Assembly (NCBI GenBank): GCA_946122785.1
Contig: CAMGYJ010000006.1
Location: 32,253,168 to 32,317,167 of the forward strand
DNA length: 64,000 bases
DNA from: Linum tenue
Taxonomy: Eukaryota; Streptophyta; Magnoliopsida; Malpighiales; Linaceae
Reading direction: 5' to 3'
The position numbers and the translations under genes were made by a program. Positions 44,265-55,284 of this stretch are shown here, piece by piece (position 1 is the stretch's first letter; every line of letters begins with the position of its first letter). The notes beneath the pieces were generated by a model, which worked only from the letters and a program-made list of their open reading frames with translations, made no database searches and was not told where the DNA came from.

Positions 44265-45462
44265 ATGGACCCTCATGGCTTCTCCAATCATTGGGGGGTA
44301 TCCACCACCATCCGAGTGGTATTACCCCGAGACTCCCTGGAGTAACCAAGGAGGAGAAGACTATGGAGTCGGGTTCCAGTACCAACCCCCTTTCTACGGA
44401 GAACAATCAGACCCCTGGGCATATCAAGAACAACCTCCTTATCGAGAAGAATTTATCCCACAACCAGAGGGGCCGGGGCCATTGGAGCTGGAGTTACCCA
44501 TGGCAGCCTTCACCGGCCATTCTGCAGAGCCATGCTACACTCCACAGCCAGATCCAAACTATGATTTGAGGCTTCTCATGGAGCAGTTTGCTCGAGACTG
44601 TGAGACATCATGCTCCAGGATGGATCATTGTGTCCAGGCCTATCGTGAAACAGAGGAGATCCTCCTGAGCCTTAAGAAGAGCGTCGATGATCTTGAGCGA
44701 TCTTGTGCACAACCTGCTCCAGATCACCCTTATGTTACCATACTAGAAGAGGAGGAGGAAGAAGAAGGCTACAAGGACATTGTGGAGCACACTGAAGTTG
44801 TCACTGAGAGCTCTCGTGATGATCATGATCAGGAATGTCCTATCATAGCCGACCACACCTTCCCACATCCCACACCGAGCTTTGAAGAGGCGGGCATGAG
44901 TGAGGAGATGCAAGAAGATCTCATGAAAGAAATAGCTTGGCAACTTGCTCTCCAATCCGTGCTAGAAGAAGAAGAGCAAGAAAGGGTGCAGAAAGAAGTT
45001 GTGGAGGATGACAAAAGTGAAGCAGGAGGAGTTCTTGATCATTTCCCAGGGGTGATACCACATGAAGAAGAAAGGGAGGTTGAAGAAGAAATTGGCGTCC
45101 AGGCTGAGGACGGAGTTAAGGTGGAAGAGGCCTGCACCGGCCATGAGTTACATGTGATATCTCCACCAAACTTCGAGGAGCTGCTTGGCAAGGACCCATT
45201 TGCAGTGTCTCTTTGCCAGACCAAGGCCACATCGACATCGGTCCCTCTTGGTGGACGCGATGGTGGCCAATCAATGTTATCTTATCTGGTTTGGGGCAAT
45301 GAGACGAGAGAAGAGAAGAAGAGGTCTCGAGGGTGGAGACATCATCTGCATCAAGTGCACGAGCCTTCATCACCTGCCACACCACCTGCTTGTGACTTGA
45401 GACTCCACCTCATAGATGAGAACCTCAACTTCAAGGAGGTTCTAGCATGGACCGAAACTTAG
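44265..45462 (+). CDS. Athila-like element A ORF, gag-like, function unknown
   Basis: The open frame runs from upstream through 45462. The likely original start is ATG 44265 (MDPHGFSNHW), as in element B at 988, but a one-base shift in a G6 run (44293-44298) puts it out of frame; the first in-frame ATG after that is 44275. Downstream the protein has a Tyr/Pro-rich start (EWYYPETPW, GFQYQPPFYGEQ), a central segment LRLLMEQFARDCETSCSRMD with a coiled-coil-like ETEEILLSLKKSVDDLE, and long acidic runs (EEEEEEEG). No zinc knuckle or enzymatic motif is seen. The C-terminus LRLHLIDENLNFKEVLAWTE is conserved in element B (3740 onward). It is element-encoded, not a host gene. Confidence 0.6.
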
Positions 45463-45499
45463 GAGCCATCGTCCGGCTCACGACGTGAAAGAAGCGCTT

Positions 45500-45517
45500 G
45501 TTGGGAGGCAACCCAAC
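45500..45517 (+). other. Conserved hairpin GTTGGGAGGCAACCCAAC
   Basis: A stem GTTGGG/CCCAAC with loop AGGCAA, 38 bases after the ORF stop. The identical sequence lies at 3851-3868 in element B at the matching position. Confidence 0.75.
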
Positions 45518-46795
45518 CAGTCGGTTTGCATTTCTTTCTCTATTTATCCTCGGTTGAGTCAGTTTTGTTATTTGATTTTAGAGTCAATAACTCAACCTTT
45601 GTGAGATTTTGTGTGGTGTTTGTGTTATGATTACTCTCTCTTCCTGGAATGCACCGCCTGACCCGTACATCATCATTCACCCTTGATCTGGTAACTTCAT
45701 TCTACCCTCCTTATCTTTCCTCCATTGAGGACAATGTCGTGCTTAAGTATGGGGGGTGTTCGATTATGTATGCGGGTGAATGTTTGGCTGTTTGTGTGCT
45801 TCGAGCCTATTCCACTGTCCAAATTTCGATTTGAGGGCTCCAAGTACGTGTTTCCATGCAAATTGCCTGCTCAGTATGCTTTGAATTGACAGACTCTATA
45901 GTAATGTGCAACCTGGGGAGGTAGTGTAGCACTATGGAGGATGTTGAAGTATAAGATTTTTCCTATCTAGCTCTTTGCTGTGCAGGTTGATTTTGTGAAT
46001 TAGTGGAGCTAAGACCGTTGAATTCATGTGGTAATGGTGACTCTATTTGGATTGTGTTATGGACTCGTGTATCGAACAGGGTGCTCATATGGAAAATGGG
46101 AAGCAGTTGGTCCTCCATGTCAAAATCATTAAATCTTAAACATGGGGTAACCCAACGTGTGCAGCACCGTTCATTGCACAAAATCGGGTTTTGGAAGAGA
46201 TTTTAGTGATCCTTAGTGGGTTACTCCTACAAGGTGAAGCTAAGTTGTCTCTAGTACAAGTAAAACTTCCACCCGTTGAACGGTTTGCCTACTTGAGGAT
46301 GTGTTTTTAAGGGCACGGATAGAGCTTCCGACCCCCCTTAATTGAATTGACCCTCCACACGAGTTGAGGAAAAGGAGTTAAAAGAAGTACTCTGGCGAGC
46401 ACCAGGTGTACAGAAATTGCTCTTGCTCGACTAATAAGGGTCGACCGTGCAAAAGACTGCAGTTGGAAACCCACCAAATGAAAGAAAAAAAGAAAAATGT
46501 AAATGAAAGTGAGAAAAAGGGGTTCCAACGGTGAAATGAAGTGAAAGAGCACCCCGGTACAACGAGTCCTTGGTTGTGAATGGTGTGAGTCCCTTTATCC
46601 ATGAACTGGCTGTCTTACTTCCACTTCTTCTCATGATCCTGGCTTGAGTCTAGTACTCGCATTGAGAGAGATAGGGGACGTCTTAGAAGACCAGTTGACC
46701 TCGTAAGCTGCTATATGATCTAGGAAATCCACTACCGACGATCGGGGTTGTTTGTTGCTATAGAGGTCTGGAGAGCTGCATTGGTTTGAGTTAGG

Positions 46796-46815
46796 TTTGC
46801 TTGGGGACAAGCAAA
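46796..46815 (+). other. Conserved hairpin before the polypurine tract, element A
   Basis: TTTGCTTGGGGACAAGCAAA: a seven- to eight-base stem and GGGA-type loop, 20 bases before the 3' LTR. Element B has the same 20 bases at 5801-5820. Confidence 0.85.
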
Positions 46816-46824
46816 GGGTTAAGT

Positions 46825-46835
46825 GTGGGGGAATT
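46825..46835 (+). other. Polypurine tract of element A
   Basis: GTGGGGGAATT directly before the LTR start TGATAATATC; it would prime plus-strand synthesis. Confidence 0.75.
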
Positions 46836-48198
46836 TGATAATATCGAATTTGCACATGTTTGCACCCTCGTTTCTTGATCATTTTGGCTTGAGTTTCTGA
46901 TTTCTTGGACTATTTTACACTAGGTTGTGTTCCTTTGTCACATTTCAGGTCCTATCATGTAAATTGAAGCATAGGCGCAAGTTTCAAGTCAATCGGAGAT
47001 CATTTGGCAATTCGGGAGAAGAAACACGAGCATGACCTGAGGAATAATGGACTTCTACCTCATATTATGGATAAATAATCATGCAAGCTTGTCATGAAAA
47101 GAAAGAGGACGAGACTACGAGCGTCTGGGATCAAACGGCGACTGATTCAGAGTCCGGACGAGGGAGAAACGAAGCATTAAACAGAGGCTGAGCAAGCCAC
47201 ACGGGCATCCTGGAACTCCACACGGCCGTGTGGGTCGTGGCCGTGTGGAAATCACCGAGCCTTCACACGGGAAGCTGGGAAAGCCACACGGCCGTGTGGC
47301 CTGGCCGTGTGATCGGGAATTCCTGTTTAAAACCCGATTTTCAGCAAAAGGAAAGGGGAGAGCTGGGTTTTTGGTTCCCAAACACCCAAGGGACGAACTC
47401 TAGAGAGAGAGCGACTTGGGAACATTCTTGGAGCTATTTTGGAGGATTTCTTCGCCATTGGAGCTCGGGAATCAAGCTTGGAGATGGAGATTGAAGATCT
47501 AGATCAGATTTCTGCAGTCTCTCTCTTCTCTATGGAGTAACTTCCCTTCACTTAGGTTTTGAGGAACCCTAGTTCCATGTGTTAGGATCTTTCTTGTATG
47601 AAGTTTTGGATGCTATATTGTTTGATTATAATCGATTGAGGCATGATTTATTGAGTCAATTGAATCTTGATCAAATTCTCTTGATATCTGCTTTAACCTA
47701 TGATAGATAGAATCTGATTAGGTTAAGAGAGCTTCCTTGATTGATAGTGGTGAATTGGTTGTGCGAGAGTCAATCAATTCACTGCTTTGTACTGGAATTT
47801 TTTGTTCATAGCCTCAGCTTTCTATCCCGGTGAAGACTAGTCGTCTGCCGGGTAGTTGGACTGAGAGGGCTTGGTCAGCTTAAGAGATTCCAAGCTAATT
47901 TAGGATCTTCCGCAGTTTAATCAACAGTAGATCAACCAAAGGTAATTGCAACTTGGACCTAGTTGAGGAACTAGGGGGAATCATACCTAAGTGAGTTCCC
48001 AACTTGTAATTAGTAGAGTAGTCAGTAGAGTAGTTTATAAATCAATCCTTAGTCTAGGTTGCTAGATAATGAACTGAAGCTGAGTAATAGTAACTCTAGA
48101 GACCCGTGGGTTCGATATTTATTACTTGTGCCACTATACTGCAGTCTCTTTCATTGGTTACACTTGGCCATTGTTAGGTGTTGTGTTTTAGCGTATCA
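46836..48198 (+). mobile_element. 3' LTR of Athila-like element A
   Basis: Collinear with the 5' LTR, with only scattered differences by eye (e.g. CACGGCTGTG versus CACGGCCGTG near 47220). Perfect palindrome at 47283-47300. Ends GCGTATCA. Confidence 0.93.
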
Positions 48199-48250
48199 CC
48201 CAGTTATAACGGATATGGGCCAACTCATTCCCAGCCCATTTTATAAATTC

Positions 48251-51200
48251 TCATTTGATAGGCCCCAATCGCTGGGCTTCGGCCTGTAGTTCTTTGATCA
48301 GTTGACCTGACTCCAGTCTTGTTTGAATTTTCCGTTGGAGAGCATTGGCCACAACCTGACAATCAATTTCCACCACCGCCTGACGATGCCCGCTCCTTTC
48401 CAGCTGCTTCAGACCAAATTCCACCGCCTTGATCTCTGCAATTTCTGGTGGCCAGCAACTCCGTTCTCGTCGCATTGCTGCTCTTAGAAATGCTCCATGC
48501 CCATCATGCATAACCATCCCAAAACCTGTCCCCTCCCCCTTCATTACTGTAGGGTCAACGTTCACCTTAACCCATCCACTTGACGGACACTTCTAGGTAA
48601 TTACCTCCACCTCTCGCTCTTGCTTTTCCTGCTGGTGATAGGAGGTGAACTCTTCACGAAAAATGTGATTTTGGGACTCTTCAAGATGACAAAATGAGCA
48701 TTCTGTCGCTGCTTCTTTCTTTCTAGCTTCAATATTCTTCCCAGTTGGCAGGATATTGTGGATTAGCCGCTAGAGGAAGATCTTAATCTTCGCGGGGATG
48801 GTAAGTTGCCACATTCTTTTCCAATTCATGGGGGTCATAAGCCTCCACTTCTTACTCCATCACCTCTTCCCAGTCTTCTCCCTCCTGTACCACAGTCTCT
48901 AGGTTAGGTTTGCAGCTCCTGTGAGCTGGCCTGTAAGCTTTCTTGACTGAGTATGTCCATGTTCTTTCATAGCTCCACACTCGAACATCTTCAGCTGGTT
49001 ATCTAGGTATAAGGTTTCCCGTTATACGCTCCCAATCTATGGGATTGAAATAGTGTGGCAATAAGTTGTGTTTCCACACTCTGTCTTCATCATTAATGAG
49101 GTCAGACACTACTCGAACCTCATCAGTGTCCACTGCAGGTGTCACAATCTAAAAATCATTCTCCCCCGTCCCTGGAAGCCACCTTTATCCCCATACCTTT
49201 ACACTTGTACCGTTACCAATCCTCCAACGTAGGCCACTTTTTACCAGGTCTTCTGCAGCCATAATACTTCTCCATGTGAAGCTTGGGTTGGTCTCTACTT
49301 TTGCCTGCAGAACATCAGTGTTAGGGTAATACTTTGCTTTCAATATTTTTGCTACGAGGGATTCTGGATTGGTTAGAAGGTTCCATATTTGTTTCCCTAG
49401 CAGCGCAATATTGAAAGCTTGTAGATCACGAAAACCCATTCCACCTTCTTTTTTAGGCTTACATACATCTTTCCATGCTTTCCAAGGAATTCTACGTTCC
49501 TCTTTATGCTGCCCCCACCAGAAGCTAGATATCGCTTTTCTTACCTCATTCAACACTACATTAGGCACCCAAAAAAAAGACATCGTGTATGTTGTCTGGA
49601 ATTGCGCCACCGCCTTAATCAATACTTCTTTTGCAGCTACTAAGAGGGTGAGTCCTTTCCAATGCTTTATCTTCTTGTGCACTCTGTTAATTAGGACATC
49701 GAAGATTGCCTTTTTCCTTCTTATTACCATAGGCAGGCCAAGATATTTGGTGTAGTTCTCCACCTGCTTCATTCTCAGAATACTGGCCAACTCATTTCTT
49801 TTTCCATTGTCACACTTGTACTGAATATCATCTCTGGCTTTTGCACATTCACCATTTGTCCTGATTCTGCCTCATAAACCTGTAAGATTTCCTTTAGTCG
49901 ATGACACTCCTGGGGTGTGGCTCTCAAAAAGAAAATGTCATCATCTTCAAATAGTAGATGAGAGATCCTAGGACCACGGTTCGAGACTTTCATTCCATGC
50001 AATTTCCCTTCTTCCACTGCTTTGAAGTTAAAGCAGATAAACCCTCTACACATAGGAGAAACAGATAAGGGGAAATTGGATCACCTTGCCTGAGGCCCCT
50101 CTCCGGTTTAAATATTTCAGAATGATTACCGTTCACTATAATAGAATAGGAAACAGTAGTGATGCATTGCATTATAATTTGCACCCATCTGTCCGCAAAG
50201 CCCATTTTTCTCATTATCGCCTCTAGGAAGCTCCATTCTACTCTATCATAGGCTTTCGATATATCAAGCTTTGTTGCCATCAGCCCCTTTTTAGCTTTCC
50301 TCTTCTGCTTCATAGCATAGAAGCACTCAAAACCAACTAGGACATTATCTGTTATGAATCTACCCGGCACAAAAGTGCTCTGCTGTTCCCCAACAACTTG
50401 ATCAAGGACCCCTTTCAGTCTCTTAGCCAACACCTTAGACATTATCTATATAGGACCTTGCATACGTTAATCAGCCTGAAGTCCAGGGGTGTCACTGGGT
50501 TCTTTGTCTTTGGTATTAGGGATATTAGAGTGTGGCTTAGTTGTTGTAGGAATTCCACTGCTCTAAATAGCCCCGTAACTCCTCCTTCACTGCCTGCCCT
50601 ACCGCTCCCCAATGCTTTTGGAAGAACCTGGCTGGCATTCCATCAGCTCCAGGGGCCTTATTCGGACCCATATGTTTCAGAGCTAGCCAGATCTCTTCAT
50701 CTGAGAACGGTTTAAGCAGATCTTGGTTCATCTCATTCGTAACTCTTGTTTTAACAGCTGGCACAATTCTGCTCCAAGCTGGCCTGTGCCCTGCTTTAAA
50801 TATCCTCTTCATATAATCCAGCAAGCAGTCTGTAACCCCCTGTTGCCCCACAAAGATTTGTCCCCTTTCATCTTGCAATTTTTTGATAGTGCTTCGTCTT
50901 CTTCTTTCAGATACCTTGCGATGAAAGTACTCTGTATTATGATCTCCCTCCTTTAGACAGTAAGCTCTAGATCGTTGTTTCCATTTAATCTCTTGTTGAA
51001 GAATTATTTCATTTAGTCCTGTTCAATAATCTTTCTTTGGAGCAGTACTGCTTTTGTTCACTTTTTCTTCTCCAAAACTCTTAAGGCCTTTTCTTCCTTC
51101 TTTCTTCTCTCCTTTAGCGAGCCGAAAGTTGTGGTTGTCCGAGCCTTCAGTTTTGTCTCCACACTCTGTAAGCGATCCATTAGGGTCCCTCTTCCTACTC

Positions 51201-51690
51201 CCATCCACCCTTCCTCTATTACTTTTCCACAATCCTCATGCCTCTCCCTATAAGGCTCATAACGGAAACTCCATCCCCAAGTAATCTCCTCTCCTTCTAG
51301 GCCAAGTTTTACATGTATTGGTATGTGATCAGAACCACATCTCTCCAAATGATGCACTCGCATGTTTGGGTATAGACTTCGCCATTCCTCATTTCCCACT
51401 ACTCTGTCTAGCCTTTCCTCCGTGTAATTCTCCTCGCTTTTATTGTTCTCCCACGTGAAACTTCGCCCATAATAACCACAATCTTCAAGCTTGCACCTTT
51501 CTAGGCAATCTCTAAACATATCCATCTCTCATTCATCAGGACTATGTTTTCTACTCTATTACCAGCCAAGGTAGTTGTACCTGTCTATATAGCTTCTCTA
51601 TTAGCTCACAAGTTTTGTACTTGTTCTGAGTCTGTGGCCATCCATAGATTCCAGTTAGCCTCCCATGTTTTTTCTATCCCATGATTTCAT
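48251..51690 (-). pseudogene. LINE ORF2: endonuclease, RT, RNase H, broken
   Basis: Minus-strand order: endonuclease part (TGIYGWPQTQNKYKTCELI, SFTWENN, RLDRVVGN, CGSDHIPIHV), RT (NKAPGADGMPARFFQKHW, LDISKAYDRVEWSFLEAIM, RGLRQGDPISPYLF, HLLFEDDDIFF with the catalytic DD kept and a neighbouring Ala changed to Glu), thumb and zf-RVT segment (KYLGLPMVIRRKKA, SSFWWGQ, GGMGFRDLQAFN) and RNase H (GFGMVMHDGHGAFLRA, EIAEIKAVEFGLKQ). The N-terminal half of the endonuclease is missing; ORF1 sequence passes almost directly into it. Several stops and frameshifts are present. Confidence 0.88.
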
Positions 51691-52571
51691 CTTGTGCTTT
51701 CAATTTCAAACTTCTGCCTCAGCTGCCTCCAAATATCTGCATCCGCTTTCCTTGCCCCTGGGGAGAGCCATTTGTGTGGGGCTGGAGGTGTTGCTCTTAG
51801 GTCAAAACCAAAAGGGTCAGTTGCCAACTGTGTTGGTTGAGGGTATTTCCCCTTCACATGGCCAATCCTTCCACAAGAATGGCAAAAGAGTGGTAACTTT
51901 TCATACTTGATTTGATATTCTATTAGCTTTCCATCAATATTCAGCTTAATTTTCTTCTCGAGCGGGTTGTTTATTGACATATGCACCCTAACTCACATAT
52001 AGTCTTCCCACATATTCTCAACACTATCATCAAAAAATACTAGCTCCCCAAAGCATTTTGCAATTTTCTCCGCCATTGATTGAGTCCTTAGTTCCACTGG
52101 AAAGCCTCTGAGTTGTATCCAAATGTTTATTTCATGTAGATCAGTTGGTGTTGGCTTTTGAACCATCCAATTGGCTTTGAAGACTATGATGCAGTTCTCA
52201 TAATGCCACGGCCCTCCATAGCAGACTTTATTTCGATCATCAAAGCCCAAAAACTTAAAGGCAAACAGATTGTTATGCAGATCTGTAATCTGGTAAGTCC
52301 TCTTCAGGCCCCAGGCTTTTGATAACGCTATCTTCATCGACTTAATATTTGGTTGTTTATCTAACACCAGATGGCCAATAAGCCCTAGGTGTCTCACCTC
52401 TTCCATTTGTACTATATCAACATCGCCATCTTCAACTTCAAGAGGTTCCCCATCATCTTCCTCCAGTGTGATCTTGTGGAGCTGGTCCTCAATCGCGACT
52501 GTTGGGTTAAGGTTATCTTTTCTGGATTCCCCCTTCACTGGTATCTCACCACTTTTCAGAGAAGTCGCCAT
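51687..52571 (-). pseudogene. LINE ORF1 (DUF4283-like and zinc knuckle)
   Basis: MATSLKSGEIPVKG start, a DUF4283-type RNA-binding segment (AWGLKRTYQITDLHNNLFAF, CYGGPWHYENCIIVFKANW, INIWIQLRGFPVELRT), one in-frame TGA after WEDYM, then a CCHC-type knuckle FCHSCGRIGHVKGKY in which the last Cys is Tyr. The single TGA probably came from CGA by C-to-T decay. Typical of plant L1 ORF1. Confidence 0.82.
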
Positions 52572-52767
52572 TCCGGTTTCTATACCTGGTCACTGTGACC
52601 AAAAGGAGGCTTGGCTGTCACATCTTTCTTCAGCAGTCGCTCCCCTCGTGTATTTTGCTTGTAGTATTCCTTTCCGCAGTCTCGCTAAGAAACCTCGTAA
52701 GATTTCTGGTTCTGGTGATTGTGACTAAACAAGAGTATTCCAATAGCTCTCAATAGAGTAGATCGAA

Positions 52768-52915
52768 GTTTGCTCTATCTTTCTCGACAAAACCCTAGGG
52801 TTTCCGCCGCTTATCAATATTTATTTACTCCATCTTTGCAATATTTTTTTATTGATAAGAAGGCAAGTGAATGCTAGGAGTTTGCTCTATCTTTCTCGAA
52901 AAAACCCTATAGTTT
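52768..52915. repeat. Direct repeat in LINE 5' region
   Basis: GTTTGCTCTATCTTTCTCGA, then AAAACCCTA and TTTC, occurs at 52768-52805 and 52879-52915. Repeated promoter units are known at LINE 5' ends; here it marks the probable 5' boundary. Confidence 0.65.
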
Positions 52916-52924
52916 CATTTTTTG

Positions 52925-53531
52925 AGCGGTTATTGATGGACCAAACGATTTTTCACGGTTCAGCATAAAACCATATGAACCACCACTGTTTAACTAGTCT
53001 ACTGGTTCGCTATTTTAACCACAAAAGTTTGTTTTAATAAAAAAATTTAACGTAAAATAAGACCATCAAGCCATGATTATTAATTTTATATATGGTTCAT
53101 CTTCTCATTTCCAAACTTTGTTGTTGTTTTTACGTGATCTACTACTAATTGCCAGTTTGCCACCATAATTTTTAATTTGAATTAAAAAATGATTTTTTTT
53201 TGTGAGACGATTTGATTGCTTTATTAGAAATTTTGGTAATGATATGAATTTGAAATTGTTTATGGTCAATAATAACTTTATTCTTAAATTAGTGTAATAT
53301 ACAAGTCTTGTATGTTATATCATGAACGGTTCTATCAACGGTTAACCACTGAACCTTAAACCACTAACTTTTCCAGTTCAGCCTCCGATCCGGTTTTGAA
53401 AACAGAGATACTAACCACTTAATTTTTTGTTGCAATTAAATGACATAAGTCAAATTATGGTTGTAATTAAATCGTACAAATTGAATTTTGGTTGCACCAA
53501 CATAATTTCCATCCACAAATTTGACAAAAGG
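52925..53531. mobile_element. Right, inverted copy: truncated Y' and start of X'
   Basis: 52925-53407 is the reverse complement of most of Y (left copy 42013-42500). ATACTAACCA at 53408-53417 is the reverse complement of Y's TGGTTAGTAT duplication. 53418-53531 is X terminal sequence, continuing at 58336 after the copia element. Confidence 0.75.
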
Positions 53532-53788
53532 TGTTGGGATGTACATAGCTATCACTTTTAATTATGAGTACCATCTTGTAATTAGGTAGCTTAATACCCT
53601 AATCTCCTAGGTTAAATAGCAGCTGGCTTGTTAAGCCGTGTAACTCGATTGGCCTTGATTTCTATTCGGCTGCACCAGAGTGAAAACCCTCTCTAGAGCT
53701 TGCTCCCGTGGATTAGTCTCGTTCAGTTAAAAACGAGGATACCACGTAAATCCTGTGTTCTCTACTTTCCGCGTTATCAAGTTTTACA

Positions 53789-53800
53789 TGGTATCAGAGC
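53789..53800 (+). other. tRNA-iMet PBS, Ale-like copia
   Basis: An exact TGGTATCAGAGC directly after the 5' LTR. Confidence 0.93.
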
Positions 53801-53840
53801 AGTGATCATTTGATTTTCTACGGCTTTCGTTACTGCAATC

Positions 53841-55284
53841 ATGGGCGACAAGGATGGTACTTCGACTGATAGCAAGGTTACCGCTACTAATGGCGTCGAC
53901 TTGACTCCCCTTAGTTCGCCTCTCTTTCTTCACACTTCCGAAAATCCGGGTCAGTTGTTTGGTGGTGATGTCCTGACCGATCTGAACTACAATGAATGGG
54001 TTAGTGACATGAAGGAGACTCTCCTTGCGAAGAACAAACTCGCTTTTGTCAACGGGACTCTACCTCGGCCAGCCGCCACTGATCTGGTTCGTCTCGACGC
54101 TTGGGATCGCTGTGATGCGATGGTTAAAGGCTGGCTCAAGATGGTGATGACAAAAGAAATCAGGAACAGCGTGCGTGGTGTATCGACATCTCGCAAAATC
54201 TGGCTTGACCTACGCCAGCGATTCGGGGCAGGGTCGGCGACCCAAGCCTACGAACTGCGTAGACTCATTGGTGCTCTTCGGCAGGATAAATCCTCTATCT
54301 CGGCCTTATACGCAGCTTAGGACGTACTGGGATGAATTTCAGACCATTAGCGCCACTCCTCGTTGCAGCTGTGGTGGGTGCTCGTGCGATGTAGCGGGAC
54401 AGGTGCGCGCAAAGCTGGAGTCCGAACGCCTATTTGATGTCCTTCTCGGACTCGTCGATACCTTTGTCGTCGTCCGCTCCCAAGGTCTCAGGACAAAACC
54501 GGTGCCTTCTCTTGTGGAGGCGTATCAGCTCGTCGCGGAAGACGAGCAGCAGCAGCAGCTTACTGCTGGACGCCGACCTGTGGTAGACTCCGCCGCCTTC
54601 CAAGTCAAAGAAGAGAAGGCCATTGCTTCTCTTGAGGCGGTACGCTGCAGCCACTGCCGTAAACTCGGCCACACCAAGGACATGTGCTATCGGTTGCATG
54701 GTTTCCCCACTTCAGACTCCAAGAAGGTGAAGCAAGGTGAACGATGTCGTTCACCCAGTGATGCTCCACCTATGGCATCCCACGTTGAAAATGAGAGAAG
54801 CCCCATTGCTGGCCTTTCGGCAGCTCAGTTCGCGCATTTGAAGGACTTTTTCAGTTCTCTAGTTCCAGGTTCCCCTGATCCAACAACTCACATGGTCGGT
54901 AATCGTTATGACCTTTACGAATGGCTTATTGATTCAGGATGCAATGAGCACATTTTTAGGGATGCTAATTGGCTTGATCGGGTTGAGCGTAGTGGTAATT
55001 ACTCGCCCGTACGCATACCTAACCGGCGGTGTGTGCCTGTTGAAGGGGTGGGGACAGTTCGCTTGACTGATCGGCTCACTCTACATCGTGTTCTTCATGT
55101 CCCTGATTTTAAATGCAACTTGCTCTCTGTTAGTCAGCTTACTCAGGACCATGATATCGCTTTGTTGTTCTTGGCTGGTGTTTTCGTTATCCATGACTCA
55201 CGTTCCAGGATAGTGATTGGGATGGAGAGACTATGTGATGGTCTGTACTACTTGGATCGAGGTAGCGTGGGTACTGCTTTGTAG
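53841..55284 (+). pseudogene. Copia gag and protease
   Basis: The gag start MGDKDGTSTDSK is followed by the capsid motifs LTDLNYNEWVSDMKETL, SRKIWLDLRQRFG and YELRRLIGALRQD. A frameshift near 54300 moves the rest to another frame. The Gag then continues with a zinc knuckle CSHCRKLGHTKDMC (intact CCHC), linker, and the protease with EWLIDSGCNEHIF (D-S-G active site) and LHRVLHVPDFKCNLLSVSQL. It stops at 55284. Confidence 0.88.

Larger units (their letters stand above)
42764..48198 (+). mobile_element. Non-autonomous Athila-like LTR element A, structurally complete
   Basis: LTRs 42764-44127 and 46836-48198 (1364 and 1363 bp, highly similar; TGATA...TATCA or TGTCA ends), a tRNA-Asp PBS, a single ORF, a hairpin-bearing non-coding 3' region and a polypurine tract are all present, with a 5-bp CCCAG duplication. 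No protease, RT, RNase H or integrase lies between the LTRs, so it would depend on another element's enzymes. It is inserted in the LINE. Confidence 0.93.
42649..52915 (-). mobile_element. L1-type LINE, with Athila-like element A nested
   Basis: On the minus strand: 5' region (about 52915-52572), ORF1 (52571-51687), ORF2 with endonuclease, RT and RNase H (51690-48251), then an RNase H tail that runs through the Athila-like insertion (KWAGNELAHIRYNW just right of it, ETEEVWDSRPPVFLPN just left) and a poly-A tail (T9 at 42649-42657). The frame continuing across the 5-bp CCCAG duplication proves that the 5.4-kb insert is secondary. Target-site duplications of the LINE itself were not found. Confidence 0.88.

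Noticed and set aside
44107..45462. 451-codon ORF as a host gene
   Set aside because: It sits between two LTRs, PBS and polypurine tract, and its ends recur in element B.
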